DNA of 46,058 nucleotides, from assembly GCA_023954355.1 (NCBI GenBank), contig JAMLID010000027.1, positions 1-46,058 on the forward strand. The letters are read 5' to 3'. The first letter of the stretch is position 1; each line of letters starts with the position of its first letter. Origin of the DNA: Oligoflexia bacterium (GTDB taxonomy: Bacteria > Bdellovibrionota > UBA1018 > CAIPTA01). The notes below the pieces were generated by a model, which saw only the letters and a list, made by a program, of their open reading frames with translations, did no database searches and was not told the DNA's origin. Shown here piece by piece: positions 22,809 through 31,613 of the stretch. The position numbers and the translations under genes are program-made.

Positions 22809-23387
22809 TTAAAATTTGACTCCCAGGCCAAGAGAAATAGTAAAAGGATTGTAGCTAGAATTTACTGTGGTGGTTTCGGCTCTTACTTTAGAAATTCCGT
22901 AAGAAAGTAGAGATGAAATATAAACCGATTTAGAAAAATACCAATCATAGCCTAGCTCTAATCTTGCGCCAATGCCGCTATAGGATTCAGTCGTTATGCT
23001 GCCAGCAGTTTGCTTATAAAAAAGACTGTTGTATGTCACGCCAAGACCAAAAAATAGATCAAGTGCATAAATTCTAGGTACTATCGAAATATATTTTGTA
23101 GATAAAGACTCCGAAACTGTCGCTTCGTTTGAATTGTTATTCAGATTAGTTGTTTCATAGGAAACTCGAAATCCAAGGCCATATCCTTTTGTGGTAGTTG
23201 CTTTCATTTCTCCAGAAAATCCATATCCGCTGCCTGAAAAATAAGCTTTACCTCCGGTTGGGCGAGATAGGCTACTTTGATCGTATACACCAAATGCGCC
23301 TAATCGAAGCTCCATATCACTACTGGCCTGTGCCGTAGATACTAAAGCCGCGAAACTTAGAGCTGATATAAGAATAATGCGAATCAT
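22809..23387 (-). CDS. Outer-membrane beta-barrel protein
   Basis: 192 aa. Signal peptide (MIRIILISALSFAALVSTAQA-S). Alternating amphipathic strands with aromatic girdles (MELRLGAFGVYDQ, YGLGFRVSYETT, KYISIVPRIYALDLFFGLGVTY, YSGIGARLELGYDWYF, FTISLGLGVKF) and a C-terminal Phe, the BamA recognition signature. Size fits an 8-stranded OmpA-like/OprF-N barrel. Its ATG overlaps the stop of the propeller lipoprotein gene upstream (ATGA), so the two are co-translated. Confidence 0.75.
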   Translation of the reverse strand: MIRIILISALSFAALVSTAQASSDMELRLGAFGVYDQSSLSRPTGGKAYFSGSGYGFSGEMKATTTKGYGLGFRVSYETTNLNNNSNEATVSESLSTKYISIVPRIYALDLFFGLGVTYNSLFYKQTAGSITTESYSGIGARLELGYDWYFSKSVYISSLLSYGISKVRAETTTVNSSYNPFTISLGLGVKF

Positions 23388-24322
23388 TGAATTACTCTCA
23401 TTCCCGTGGGAGTGGCAATGGCAGGGCTAGAAATTGATTGTACATAGTTACAATTCGAATCTATTTCATAAATAATATTAGCTGTACCATCCGCAATTAG
23501 AAGATTTCCATTTGGACGAAAGGCTAAAACGTCAGGGTCAGCAGAACCAGCATAATCACAAGAGGTCGCGGAGAGAGTCGCATCTGTATATATACGAACT
23601 ATATCCCCTGTGCCGTTATAGGCAGCAGCTATCCTGCCATCGGAAGCAGAAGCGCAATCATTAATACCCAGAGTGCTATAACTAGCAGTAGCCAACTGCG
23701 TGCCATTATCATCATAGGTTCGAACAGCTTTAGTTCCGGTCGCGCATAGAACAAATCCCCCAGAGCTAATTTTTTCTAGGCCGGTGCTAGTAGTTAGTAA
23801 AGTTTTTGGCCAGCCTCCAGCAGCAATCCTTGATCCGTTGGCATTAAATCTTTCTATGGCACTAGTTTCAATGACTAAAATATCACCACTACTTAAGCGA
23901 GTTAAATTTCTAATATTTCCACTCAGGTTTGAGTTTAAAATAAAAACTTCGGCTGAACTTTTTCCTGTTTCTAGGTTTATTTTCATGACTCTATCAACTC
24001 CGTCTACTGGAACTAGAATATGAGTAGAGTCATAAATTCCCACACCATAAGGTGTATCCGTTGTTTCTCCATCAAGGACTAATAACTCGCGCAGAAAATT
24101 ACCATTTGGATCGAGCATAACAACTGACTGATTAATTGCGCTTGAGATAATAATGTGGTTTGAAAAATTTGAAGTACTTGTACCAGGAGGGGATGTAACA
24201 AGCCCCGTTTTTGGATGTAAACCACAACCCACAATCATAAATATGAGTGAGAGGAAAAACACAATCCAATGCCACCTTCTGTGACAACAAGTTTTCGTAA
24301 AATCCATATTACGAATCAACAT
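23384..24322 (-). CDS. Lipoprotein with beta-propeller (NHL/SMP-30-like) repeats
   Basis: 312 aa. The N-terminus has a basic start, a hydrophobic segment (WIVFFLSLIFMIVGC) and lipobox IVGC near residue 33. The mature protein consists of ~40-residue repeats of the type ...VVMLDPNGNFLREL, HILVPVDGVDRVMKINLETG, GDILVIETSAIERFNANG, LLIADGTANIIYEID, which indicate a six-bladed propeller. Probably outer-membrane or surface anchored; ligand unknown. A second in-frame ATG at 24307 is possible. Forms an operon with the barrel gene. Confidence 0.7.
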   Translation of the reverse strand: MLIRNMDFTKTCCHRRWHWIVFFLSLIFMIVGCGLHPKTGLVTSPPGTSTSNFSNHIIISSAINQSVVMLDPNGNFLRELLVLDGETTDTPYGVGIYDSTHILVPVDGVDRVMKINLETGKSSAEVFILNSNLSGNIRNLTRLSSGDILVIETSAIERFNANGSRIAAGGWPKTLLTTSTGLEKISSGGFVLCATGTKAVRTYDDNGTQLATASYSTLGINDCASASDGRIAAAYNGTGDIVRIYTDATLSATSCDYAGSADPDVLAFRPNGNLLIADGTANIIYEIDSNCNYVQSISSPAIATPTGMRVIQ

Positions 24323-24529
24323 ATTTTCTTTATCGTCAAAAATTTAGACAAGGTTAAGGAAAATTAAATAAATATTCCTACTCGCTACCGGTTCAAAGAG
24401 ACCGTTTTCAAGTAAAAATCATAAATTTTGGCTTTAGACTTCTTTCTTGTTTGTTTAAGCAATCTTAACCATGCTAGTCTTAGACTAAGAGGGTCAAGGA
24501 ATGATCCTGACATAGGCAAGATGCTGATT

Positions 24530-26107
24530 ATGAAGAAGTTTATACTCCTATTTTTTTCACTAACTACTTTTGCAAGTGCAGATTGCGATCATTCCGCGCC
24601 CTCTAATTCTTGGAAATACATGGAAGAAAAATCTATATTAAATTGTATTCAAGCTTCTAGTGAAACTAGCCAAAAAATCAGCTACTCAATTGAATTGGCA
24701 AAATATTATTATTCTAAAGCTGAATTTAGTTTAGTAGAAGAGTCTTTGCAGAAATTGAGGAATGAATTTCCTTTCAATTTAGAGGTATTATTGGCCTTAA
24801 GTGACTTTTATTTAATTCAAAAGAAGTTTGGTTTAGTTAATGGCTTATTACAGCCCGTTAAAGACTTGTATATAAAAGAAGAAAAGTACTTAAATGCTTT
24901 AGCGAAAATAGAATTTTTAGATAACACTAGTGGAGATTTAAGTACAGGCAGTAAAGGTCAAATAAATATTGATCTTTTGATCAAACACTCTCCAAAAATC
25001 TTAAAGGCTAAAATTCTTAAAGAATTACGTGAGAATAACTATAAAGAAGCAAAATCAATTGCAAGCAAAATACCCAGTACTGCAGGAAAAAATTTACTTT
25101 CTTTTAGAGCGCTTGCCTTGGCTGAATATGCAAAATCGCAAAAAAAATATGATGAAGCTGAGTCCTATTATAATTTGTCGTTGGAGAGATTTCCAAAAAA
25201 TCAATATACGGCGACGGCATTATTGAAATTTTTAAAAGAGATTAAATCTGCAAACGCTAAAATTTATTCATTAATAGTAGAATCGTGTGAAGATAGAGGT
25301 TGCTCAAAAGAATTTCGAGTAGAGGCTATCGACTACTACTTAAGCGAGCATAAGTTGGTTGAGGCTGAAAGGGTTTTAGAAGAATTAAAGTCTGATGATC
25401 GTGTGTCTAATATTGTCACCTATTTTCAGGCTAAGCTTATATTTGAAAAGTTCGGAGTGGAAAAATTAGTTCAATATTTAACAAGTATTCAAGAACCCAA
25501 TGATTGGACAAGAGTCACTTTGGCTAGACTATACAATCTAGCGGGGAATAAGGAGCAGGCACAAAAAATAGCAGGAGACTTAAAGTATCAAACCGAAAAT
25601 GATTCCCAAAAAATTGCATCTGTTGAGCCTAAAAATTTAACTGAGTCAGAGCCTTTTTCAAAGGAGAATTCTGATTCTGTACGAATATCAAATGAAGTGA
25701 ATATAGATGTCGTTGAAAAACATTCTATACAGAAAAAGCAGTATGTAGTTATTCGCTCAGGTGACACATTGCCAAGACTAGCTAAAAAATACTTAGGAAG
25801 TAGAAAAAAGTGGAAAGTTTTAGCTGAGATGAACGGGCTTGAATCCACAAAAGATTTAAGAATAGGTAGAAAACTATTAGTGGCTGAGGCCAAACAGTCC
25901 GATAGGGTGCCAGCAGCTAAACAAAGATTTACAATCACCACAGTTAGAAGAGGCGAGACTTTAGCAGACGTTTCGTACCGCCTATATGGTACTCATAAAA
26001 AATGGAAAAAAATACTAGATTGGAACAAAGACAAGATAAGTGATCTTGATAATCTAATAGTAGGACAAAAATTAAAGTACCTAAAGCAAGCTGAGGAGAT
26101 GCAGTGA
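24530..26107 (+). CDS. Periplasmic TPR protein with two C-terminal LysM domains
   Basis: 525 aa from ATG 24530, which gives a clean signal peptide (MKKFILLFFSLTTFASA-DC); the upstream extension is not signal-like. Residues ~40-370 are helical repeats of TPR type (e.g. YYSKAEFSLVEESLQKL, ALAEYAKSQKKYDEAESYYNLSLERFP). Two LysM domains follow: YVVIRSGDTLPRLAKKYLG and ITTVRRGETLADVSYRLYG, each with W/KKWK and GQ/GRKL landmarks. LysM binds peptidoglycan, so this is likely a wall-anchored scaffold. Followed by a barrel and a large lipoprotein gene with overlapping ends (operon). 24323-24529 shows no clear element. Confidence 0.8.
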   Translation: MKKFILLFFSLTTFASADCDHSAPSNSWKYMEEKSILNCIQASSETSQKISYSIELAKYYYSKAEFSLVEESLQKLRNEFPFNLEVLLALSDFYLIQKKFGLVNGLLQPVKDLYIKEEKYLNALAKIEFLDNTSGDLSTGSKGQINIDLLIKHSPKILKAKILKELRENNYKEAKSIASKIPSTAGKNLLSFRALALAEYAKSQKKYDEAESYYNLSLERFPKNQYTATALLKFLKEIKSANAKIYSLIVESCEDRGCSKEFRVEAIDYYLSEHKLVEAERVLEELKSDDRVSNIVTYFQAKLIFEKFGVEKLVQYLTSIQEPNDWTRVTLARLYNLAGNKEQAQKIAGDLKYQTENDSQKIASVEPKNLTESEPFSKENSDSVRISNEVNIDVVEKHSIQKKQYVVIRSGDTLPRLAKKYLGSRKKWKVLAEMNGLESTKDLRIGRKLLVAEAKQSDRVPAAKQRFTITTVRRGETLADVSYRLYGTHKKWKKILDWNKDKISDLDNLIVGQKLKYLKQAEEMQ

Positions 26108-26949
26108 TTGCTCTGTTGATAACAGCATTTTTTTCGATGGCTTGGGCAAATGACAGCATCTTAGGGCCTACTCCGAAGCTAGATGATAAGTCTTTTGTGA
26201 GTGAAGGATTAGACAATATTTTTGAAGAGCCAAGGCAAGTTATGTTGGCAAAAAGCAATACGGAAAATAAGTCTAACTATTCATTAGGTTTGATTAGTGG
26301 CTTAGGGATAAAAAAGTACAATTTAACTAGTAATGGCTTTAAGGCTGCTCTCCCAGTGGAGCGTGGATTACTTTTAGGACTTAATGCCGAATTTTCTACA
26401 AAGAACCTTGGTTGGATACGTGCAATAAATTTTGAGGCCGAGTATTTTAGATACTCCATTAGTTCGCTCAGTGGCTTAAGCCGAAACGAAGTTAAATCTA
26501 AAGAGCTAATTACTGATATAGCACCAAAGCTTTTTTTTGACTCCAGCCAGCACTATTTTTTGGCAATAGGATATAGTTTTTTTACTAGAGAGGTTGAAGC
26601 AACTAGCCCGAATCAGATTATGTCGTCTCCTATTTCTCATAGTGTGTTATTGAAGTTAGGTGGGAGAGAAAATATTATTAAAGATTTTTTTCTAGAAGGT
26701 AGTTTAAAGATCTCTGTACCTTTTGATTACAGGGAAAAAACTCCCTCTAGTGGTAAGTATCGCCAATCTTTTCGATCAAAAGCTCGTGTTGGTTTAAGAA
26801 AAGAGTTTTCGAGCTTATTTGTTAGTGGAGGCTTTGAGTATCTTTTGAATTGGACAAGGTTTTCTGGGAGAGGTGAAAGAGGAACCATTGAAGCCAAAGA
26901 AATCGAAAACGAAATCAAAGTACCACTGGGGGTAGGATGGATTTTTTAA
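26104..26949 (+). CDS. Probable outer-membrane beta-barrel protein
   Basis: 281 aa. GTG start at 26104 overlaps the stop of the LysM gene by 4 nt (GTGA). Signal peptide MIALLITAFFSMAWA-ND, then ~70 residues of polar sequence, then amphipathic strands (GLLLGLNAEFSTKNLGWIRAINFEAEYFRY, HYFLAIGYSFF, FFLEGSLKISVPFDY, FVSGGFEYLLNWTRF, KVPLGVGWIF) ending in Phe. This pattern fits a barrel of 8-12 strands. It overlaps the next gene by 13 nt. Function unknown. Confidence 0.65.
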   Translation: MIALLITAFFSMAWANDSILGPTPKLDDKSFVSEGLDNIFEEPRQVMLAKSNTENKSNYSLGLISGLGIKKYNLTSNGFKAALPVERGLLLGLNAEFSTKNLGWIRAINFEAEYFRYSISSLSGLSRNEVKSKELITDIAPKLFFDSSQHYFLAIGYSFFTREVEATSPNQIMSSPISHSVLLKLGGRENIIKDFFLEGSLKISVPFDYREKTPSSGKYRQSFRSKARVGLRKEFSSLFVSGGFEYLLNWTRFSGRGERGTIEAKEIENEIKVPLGVGWIF

Positions 26950-29435
26950 AAAAGATATACTTTATTTTTGCAGTTTTTTTGATTTCTTGTGGTTCCCCTG
27001 ATTTAGAAGGAATCACCCCCGTTACACCTAATACGAGTTCACAAAGTGCCTCTTGCTCTAATTCTTCCATTTATCAAGGAATAAAAGGCAATGTGGCTGC
27101 AACGGCCAGAGGTGTTTTTGCAGATGTAAAAATGATTCCAGGTACTACAAGAACGGCAATTGCCTACTATGACAGAAGTTCTTATACAGTGAAATTCTCT
27201 TACTTTGATGGTGTAAGCTATCAGACCGAAATCATTGCTGGCGATACCACAGGAAATGGCTCGGCCACTCATGTTCGCTTAGATTTTTTTAGTGATGGAA
27301 GACCAATAGTAGCCTATTCAACAACAGCGACTACTGTAAAAGTAGCTATGCGCTCTACTGCAGTAACAAGTTCTGGGACGTGGACAGCAGCAGTAGTGGA
27401 TACGTTTACAAGTGCACAAACAAGGGCTCTGTCGATCAGTGTAAACCCCTTAGATGAAGTGATTGTTACCTATATAACTCATGCCTCAAGCTCACCAAGG
27501 CTTAGGGCTTTATTTTGTAATGCTGGTTGCTCCTCTCCTTCTAGTTTTTTCGGGATGGCTTCTACGGATAATATTGAAGGCGCTAATGTTGGATCAAACC
27601 AAATGGATCCAGGAATTTCATGGTGTAGAGTGGATGCAGCTGGAACGGATTTTTATCCTGTAGTTGCCTATGGCGGCACTGCTCAAATGAGGTACGGTAT
27701 TTGCCAACAATCAAATTTGGGAAACTGCCTTACTGCTGCATCGTGGACGAAGCAAAATATTGCGGCAACTGCAAATGCTGTTGTGGTTAACCCCATTTTA
27801 GATGCAACAATTGTTGGTGATGTGCCAAAAGTAATTGGGAAAACTGCTGCTGGAATTGTTCCTTATCTGATGAATGCCTCTACTGCTTGTACAGCAGCAC
27901 CTACGGCATTTACTGCTGGTGCTGCAATCGGTGGTGCAACAGTTGGGAACTCCTGGGCTGATGTTATGAAAGATAGTTCGGGAAAATTTCACATAGTGGC
28001 GAATGTTTCCACCACGTCAGTCGGCTATTTTAATAGTCAAACTACTACGTTTAATGGTGCGTGGAATACTGTGGGAACAATGAATACCGTTACTCTACCA
28101 GCAGCAACAGCAGGAAGTGGAAATGCCGCCATTGATACAAGCTCTAACGTGGTTTATAGCATTTATGGCTCAAACGCGGCCCCATATCAAATGTATCTAA
28201 GCAAGGTGAATGATAGCACAGTAGCATCAAGCTCAGCGACATTCACAAATAGTTTTCCAGATAATACAGGAAATATTATGCAAGCTGGCACAGGGCTACC
28301 CATCAAAAATATTGGTGCTGATACTAGTCCATCGGGGAATCCTGGTGTCGCATTTATTGATTATTCGGTGGGAGCATTAGCAAATGCTGACCTTAGGTAT
28401 GGCTATAAATCATCCGGTTCATGGACGTTTCAAAGAGTACCTACTGGAGCGAACCCTAGATTTCCATCCCTAGCCTTTGACCATCTAAATCGTCCATGGA
28501 TTGGATATTTTGATGATACAGATGACCGATTTTACTTAGTATACAATTCACAAGCTGATGGCTCTGGAACATGGAATTCTATCCAAATGCCTTTGGTTCC
28601 AACTGGAACTTATACTTTACCTGCGGCAAACGAAACAGCCCTTGCTATGTATTATTCAGGCGGTGTGGCGAATCCTGTATTGTTTGTCATAGACAATACC
28701 AATACCATTCGAGGTATTAGGTCGGGCATGTATAGTTTGTCTTCTGGAGTTTGGTCAAATTTGAATATAACTACCCCATTGATTACGCTTGGAGGGGCAA
28801 GTGGAGGTAGAGATTTAAATGTCGATTATGATACTTCTGGAAATATCGTGCTTACTTATTACGATCTCACAAATACGGCCCTCAGCTACGCATATACTTC
28901 AAATGGTGGCTCAAGTTTTTCTACTAATAGTTCTATAGCTCCGCTTAACCATGGACTTGGAGCCTCAATTAAAATCAATCCATCTACGTCAAAGCCAGCA
29001 GTTGCATATTATGATTTAACTAATAACAAAGTTTATTATTCACCTTGTACTAGCTCTTTATCTGGTTGCGCTTCTAGTGGTTGGGTCAATGCTACAGAGA
29101 TTGAAACAGCAGCTGGAGTAAGCACTTTAACAACGACAACCAGTAATTTTATGCAAACTGGCCTGGAGTATTCTGATTCAGGAACCGCCGTTGTTCAGTA
29201 TGTTACTGGTCAAGCAACCACAGCTAATTTAAAACAATGTACAATTACGAGTTCATTAGCAGCTACTTGTACTACAGTGCACGCTGGATCAAACGGAAAT
29301 TTTTCAGGATCAAACGTAAATAATTATGCAATTGCAGGTTGGGCTTTGAATCTAGTAAAAACAGCTTCGACATATTTTGAAAGTTTGTTTCTAGGGCCAG
29401 GGGGCTGGGTTTACCAAGCTACTTGTAATATTTAA
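26937..29435 (+). CDS. Large Ser/Thr/Ala-rich lipoprotein with propeller-like repeats
   Basis: 832 aa. Lipobox in MDFLKKIYFIFAVFLISC (LISC, Cys18). The long mature part is low in charge and rich in Ser, Thr, Ala, Asn, with recurring ~50-60-residue units containing RPIVAYST-, NPGVAFIDYS-, KPAVAYYDLTN- and W(T/N)xxxV- strands. These are like sialidase/BNR-type or YVTN-type propeller blades. Probably surface-exposed adhesin or binding protein. It begins inside the preceding barrel gene (13-nt overlap), giving a three-gene envelope operon. No close family recognised. Confidence 0.75.
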   Translation: MDFLKKIYFIFAVFLISCGSPDLEGITPVTPNTSSQSASCSNSSIYQGIKGNVAATARGVFADVKMIPGTTRTAIAYYDRSSYTVKFSYFDGVSYQTEIIAGDTTGNGSATHVRLDFFSDGRPIVAYSTTATTVKVAMRSTAVTSSGTWTAAVVDTFTSAQTRALSISVNPLDEVIVTYITHASSSPRLRALFCNAGCSSPSSFFGMASTDNIEGANVGSNQMDPGISWCRVDAAGTDFYPVVAYGGTAQMRYGICQQSNLGNCLTAASWTKQNIAATANAVVVNPILDATIVGDVPKVIGKTAAGIVPYLMNASTACTAAPTAFTAGAAIGGATVGNSWADVMKDSSGKFHIVANVSTTSVGYFNSQTTTFNGAWNTVGTMNTVTLPAATAGSGNAAIDTSSNVVYSIYGSNAAPYQMYLSKVNDSTVASSSATFTNSFPDNTGNIMQAGTGLPIKNIGADTSPSGNPGVAFIDYSVGALANADLRYGYKSSGSWTFQRVPTGANPRFPSLAFDHLNRPWIGYFDDTDDRFYLVYNSQADGSGTWNSIQMPLVPTGTYTLPAANETALAMYYSGGVANPVLFVIDNTNTIRGIRSGMYSLSSGVWSNLNITTPLITLGGASGGRDLNVDYDTSGNIVLTYYDLTNTALSYAYTSNGGSSFSTNSSIAPLNHGLGASIKINPSTSKPAVAYYDLTNNKVYYSPCTSSLSGCASSGWVNATEIETAAGVSTLTTTTSNFMQTGLEYSDSGTAVVQYVTGQATTANLKQCTITSSLAATCTTVHAGSNGNFSGSNVNNYAIAGWALNLVKTASTYFESLFLGPGGWVYQATCNI

Positions 29436-29477
29436 TGGCTTCCAATCGGTACTTTCTTAAATGGTTCTAATTAGAAA

Positions 29478-30689
29478 TTATTTTTTGCGACCAGAAACAC
29501 GCCTACTTTTCTTTGCCTTCGTAGGTGTTGGAATTTCCCGCCACTCTCCTGTTATGAGATTCTTTTGACGAACAGTGCTTTTTTTCCTAACGGAAGAGCG
29601 TCGATAGAAGCCTCCAAAGGCTAAGTCCGTTTCTGGGCTGCGCTTATTTTTGCGTAATAGATTTTGGTGTTCTGGGTAATGGGCAAACAGTTTCTTTTTT
29701 GCGCCTTCAAGGCGATCCAGCATAGAGTAGCGCTTGATCTTGGCTATCGCCGCTGCCTTTTGCACCGAGAGAGAATCCATATATACAAGCTTCATGGCTT
29801 GTTGTTGAGCTTTAGTGAGGCTTTTCCAAAATGATGTAAATTTTCTAAGAGCTGGATGCATTTTGAAATTTACGATCTTAAAAACTTCTGCTGTTAAGAT
29901 GGGGTATTTTTCCAAGGGATACCAAGGAAAGTATTTTTTAATCACCACAGTATCGAAGCCAATAAAAAGTAAAATTTGCGCCGTTACTTCTAATTCCAAG
30001 TCATGAGCAAAAGCGCCTCCTTGATAGAGGTACTCTAAGGTAGATTCCAAAATATTTTCAGGGTTTAGGCCAAAGTAAATAGAAAGTGAAGTCGTTGGCC
30101 CATCTCGAAAAGTTTTTTCTTCCACAAATAGAGAATTTGCATCTTCATAAAAGCCATCTAAAAACTGGTAGTGGGCATTTAGGGAAGAGTCGTTAAAATC
30201 TACGGCATCGGGCACCCTGCCTTCTTTGATGCGTTTTCCTAAAAGCATGCCTTTTGGGATATTTTCTTCGGCCATTCGGTGAACTACGGAGCCAGAATCA
30301 ATTAGTTCCTGCTCTAGACTTGTACAGCCTCGAAACTTTGTATTTTTCCCCATAGCGCGGATAAAACGCTTAGAGCCGATAGAGTCCCTGTTTTGAAAGA
30401 TTTCCTCGCAAGGAACAGCCATTTGCGTGCCTCTAAGGGGTTTTTTCTTGGGATCGGAGGGGCGAAACAAAACTCCCTTACGGCCAAACTCCATGAGGTA
30501 GTGAGTGCGTTTTAGGGATTCAGGGTTAGAGTCAAGAAAGGCGTATTTACATTCGCAAGCTTTTCCTTCTCCTTGGAGCAAAGGGCGAGCATCTAAACGA
30601 CCAGCGTCCCCTCTTTTTCCATATTGACCTTTTAGTTTACAAGGATTCACAAAATTGTTTCGTGCAAGATTTGTGCTTAAAAAACACAA
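29478..30689 (-). CDS. Element B protein with sigma-70 region-4-like HTH
   Basis: Up to 403 aa. The track start is a TTG at 30689 inside a small inverted repeat and no SD is obvious, so the true start may be downstream. C-terminal region ~290-345 (SLTKAQQQAMKLVYMDSLS and QKAAAIAKIKRYSMLDRLEGA) matches the sigma-70 region 4 HTH: an L..xQ....L.y....S..E.A...g.s...v..rl..A type pattern. It ends in a basic Lys/Arg tail. The N-terminal part (CKYAFLDSNPESLKRTHYLMEFG) is not recognised. Possibly a sigma-like regulator or a sequence-specific DNA-binding protein of the element. Confidence 0.55.
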   Translation of the reverse strand: MCFLSTNLARNNFVNPCKLKGQYGKRGDAGRLDARPLLQGEGKACECKYAFLDSNPESLKRTHYLMEFGRKGVLFRPSDPKKKPLRGTQMAVPCEEIFQNRDSIGSKRFIRAMGKNTKFRGCTSLEQELIDSGSVVHRMAEENIPKGMLLGKRIKEGRVPDAVDFNDSSLNAHYQFLDGFYEDANSLFVEEKTFRDGPTTSLSIYFGLNPENILESTLEYLYQGGAFAHDLELEVTAQILLFIGFDTVVIKKYFPWYPLEKYPILTAEVFKIVNFKMHPALRKFTSFWKSLTKAQQQAMKLVYMDSLSVQKAAAIAKIKRYSMLDRLEGAKKKLFAHYPEHQNLLRKNKRSPETDLAFGGFYRRSSVRKKSTVRQKNLITGEWREIPTPTKAKKSRRVSGRKK

Positions 30690-30691
30690 AT
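30669..30691. repeat. Inverted repeat in the 30690-30871 divergent region
   Basis: ATTTGTG (30669-30675) and CACAAAT (30685-30691) overlap the TTG start assigned to the minus-strand gene, so this may instead be its operator. The rest of the 182-bp divergent gap is AT-rich and must hold promoters for both directions. I see no confident -35/-10 pair in it. Confidence 0.3.
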
Positions 30692-30871
30692 TAAGAAAAC
30701 TTTATTTATAAACGATTTCAAAATGTTGAGTGAGTTTGGATCAAACCATACCCCCCAACTTGATGTATAGAACAATAACACTTGGAAAGGAGTAGATCAG
30801 AGAAATACCATTTTCATATATAGCAACTTAGCCAGATTAAAGCAAACAATATTTTCAGCGAAAGGATTTAT

Positions 30872-31261
30872 ATGCGTATTTTAATAGGAAAAATTAACGG
30901 TGAAGAAGTCCTCATGGGAGGCACGTTAAAGAGACAGGCAATTTTAAGAAAGCCTTTGCCTTTAAATAAAGGTGAGAAAGGCGATATTATCCTGATGGCA
31001 AGGCAAGATTCAGAAGAGATTTTGCCAAAATCCAATGTGCCTAGAGAGTACACATTCTCAGAGGCAGATAATTGGGGGTATGATGGAACGGGGCCAGTTT
31101 CTTTAGCGAGAAACGTACTTTTCCACTTTACAGAAGATAAAGCATTTACGGAGGAAAACTATGTCTTCTTTGTAGAAGACGTGGTGTCACGCCTTTCCAT
31201 AGATAACTCTCATGTGATCTATGGTGAGTTTATCGAGGCTTGGATAAAATCTAAGCAGTAA
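30872..31261 (+). CDS. DUF6166-like protein
   Basis: 129 aa. AAGGA 6 nt upstream of ATG 30872. The centre and end carry FSEADNWGYDGTGPVSLARNVL and YVFFVEDVVSRL, matching the DUF6166 pattern (W-GY-GTGP--LA--LL...). Members are found mostly on phages and mobile elements and have no known function. Soluble, no signal. Followed by a strong terminator, so it is a separate transcription unit from the coupling-protein genes. Confidence 0.55.
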   Translation: MRILIGKINGEEVLMGGTLKRQAILRKPLPLNKGEKGDIILMARQDSEEILPKSNVPREYTFSEADNWGYDGTGPVSLARNVLFHFTEDKAFTEENYVFFVEDVVSRLSIDNSHVIYGEFIEAWIKSKQ

Positions 31262-31270
31262 CTTAAACCT

Positions 31271-31313
31271 AAAAAAAAGCGCCGCGAGCAGTATAGGGCT
31301 CACGGCGCTTTTT
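31271..31313. terminator. Strong bidirectional intrinsic terminator
   Basis: AGCGCCG and GAGC pair with GCTC and CGGCGCT across one mismatch, with A-run before and T-run after the stem. It separates the DUF6166-like gene from the coupling-protein operon. On plus it ends 10-50 nt after the stop at 31261. Confidence 0.85.
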
Positions 31314-31331
31314 CTATTTCAAAGGAGTTTT

Positions 31332-31613
31332 ATGGATAAAAAGAAAGACGAAAATATCGGCCCTTGGGCCGTTGGGATATTGGCTGTTCTTGGATGTGCG
31401 TTTTATTCAAAACACGAACAAATGATCAAAGTTTGGTTTTATGAACATACGATGCACTTTGCAGCGCTTGGTTTTCTTATAGCGGCGGGAATTGTCGTAC
31501 TTGTCCTTCGTAGGATTAAGAAAAAAGAAAAAGACTTTTTAAAGAGAATGGCCGCCGTTGAGGCTGTAAAGCCAAGGGCAAAGAAAATGGATTATTACCG
31601 AAAGGGAAATTGA
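31332..31613 (+). CDS. Two-TM membrane protein, probable membrane subunit of a split coupling protein
   Basis: 93 aa. AAAGGAG 7 nt upstream. Two hydrophobic helices (~11-25 and ~41-61) lie on either side of a short loop, then a basic/coiled tail. This is the topology of the N-terminal membrane anchor of VirD4/TraD coupling proteins, which the next gene lacks. Its TGA overlaps the next ATG (TGATG), so both are made together. The split-anchor role is inference. Confidence 0.6.
   Translation: MDKKKDENIGPWAVGILAVLGCAFYSKHEQMIKVWFYEHTMHFAALGFLIAAGIVVLVLRRIKKKEKDFLKRMAAVEAVKPRAKKMDYYRKGN

Noticed and set aside
23712..23725. GGTTCGAAC string as a possible attachment half-site
   Set aside because: It lies inside the intact propeller lipoprotein gene with no partner motif at the required distance.
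20800..24430. attR of element A, searched as a second copy of the ssrA 3' end or of the 15-bp arm
   Set aside because: No copy found by eye. Serine integrases can leave only a 2-3-bp common core, so absence is not informative.
29430..29480. Left end of element B as a repeat of the tRNA-Leu 3' end
   Set aside because: No tRNA-like repeat is present; the boundary is left uncertain.
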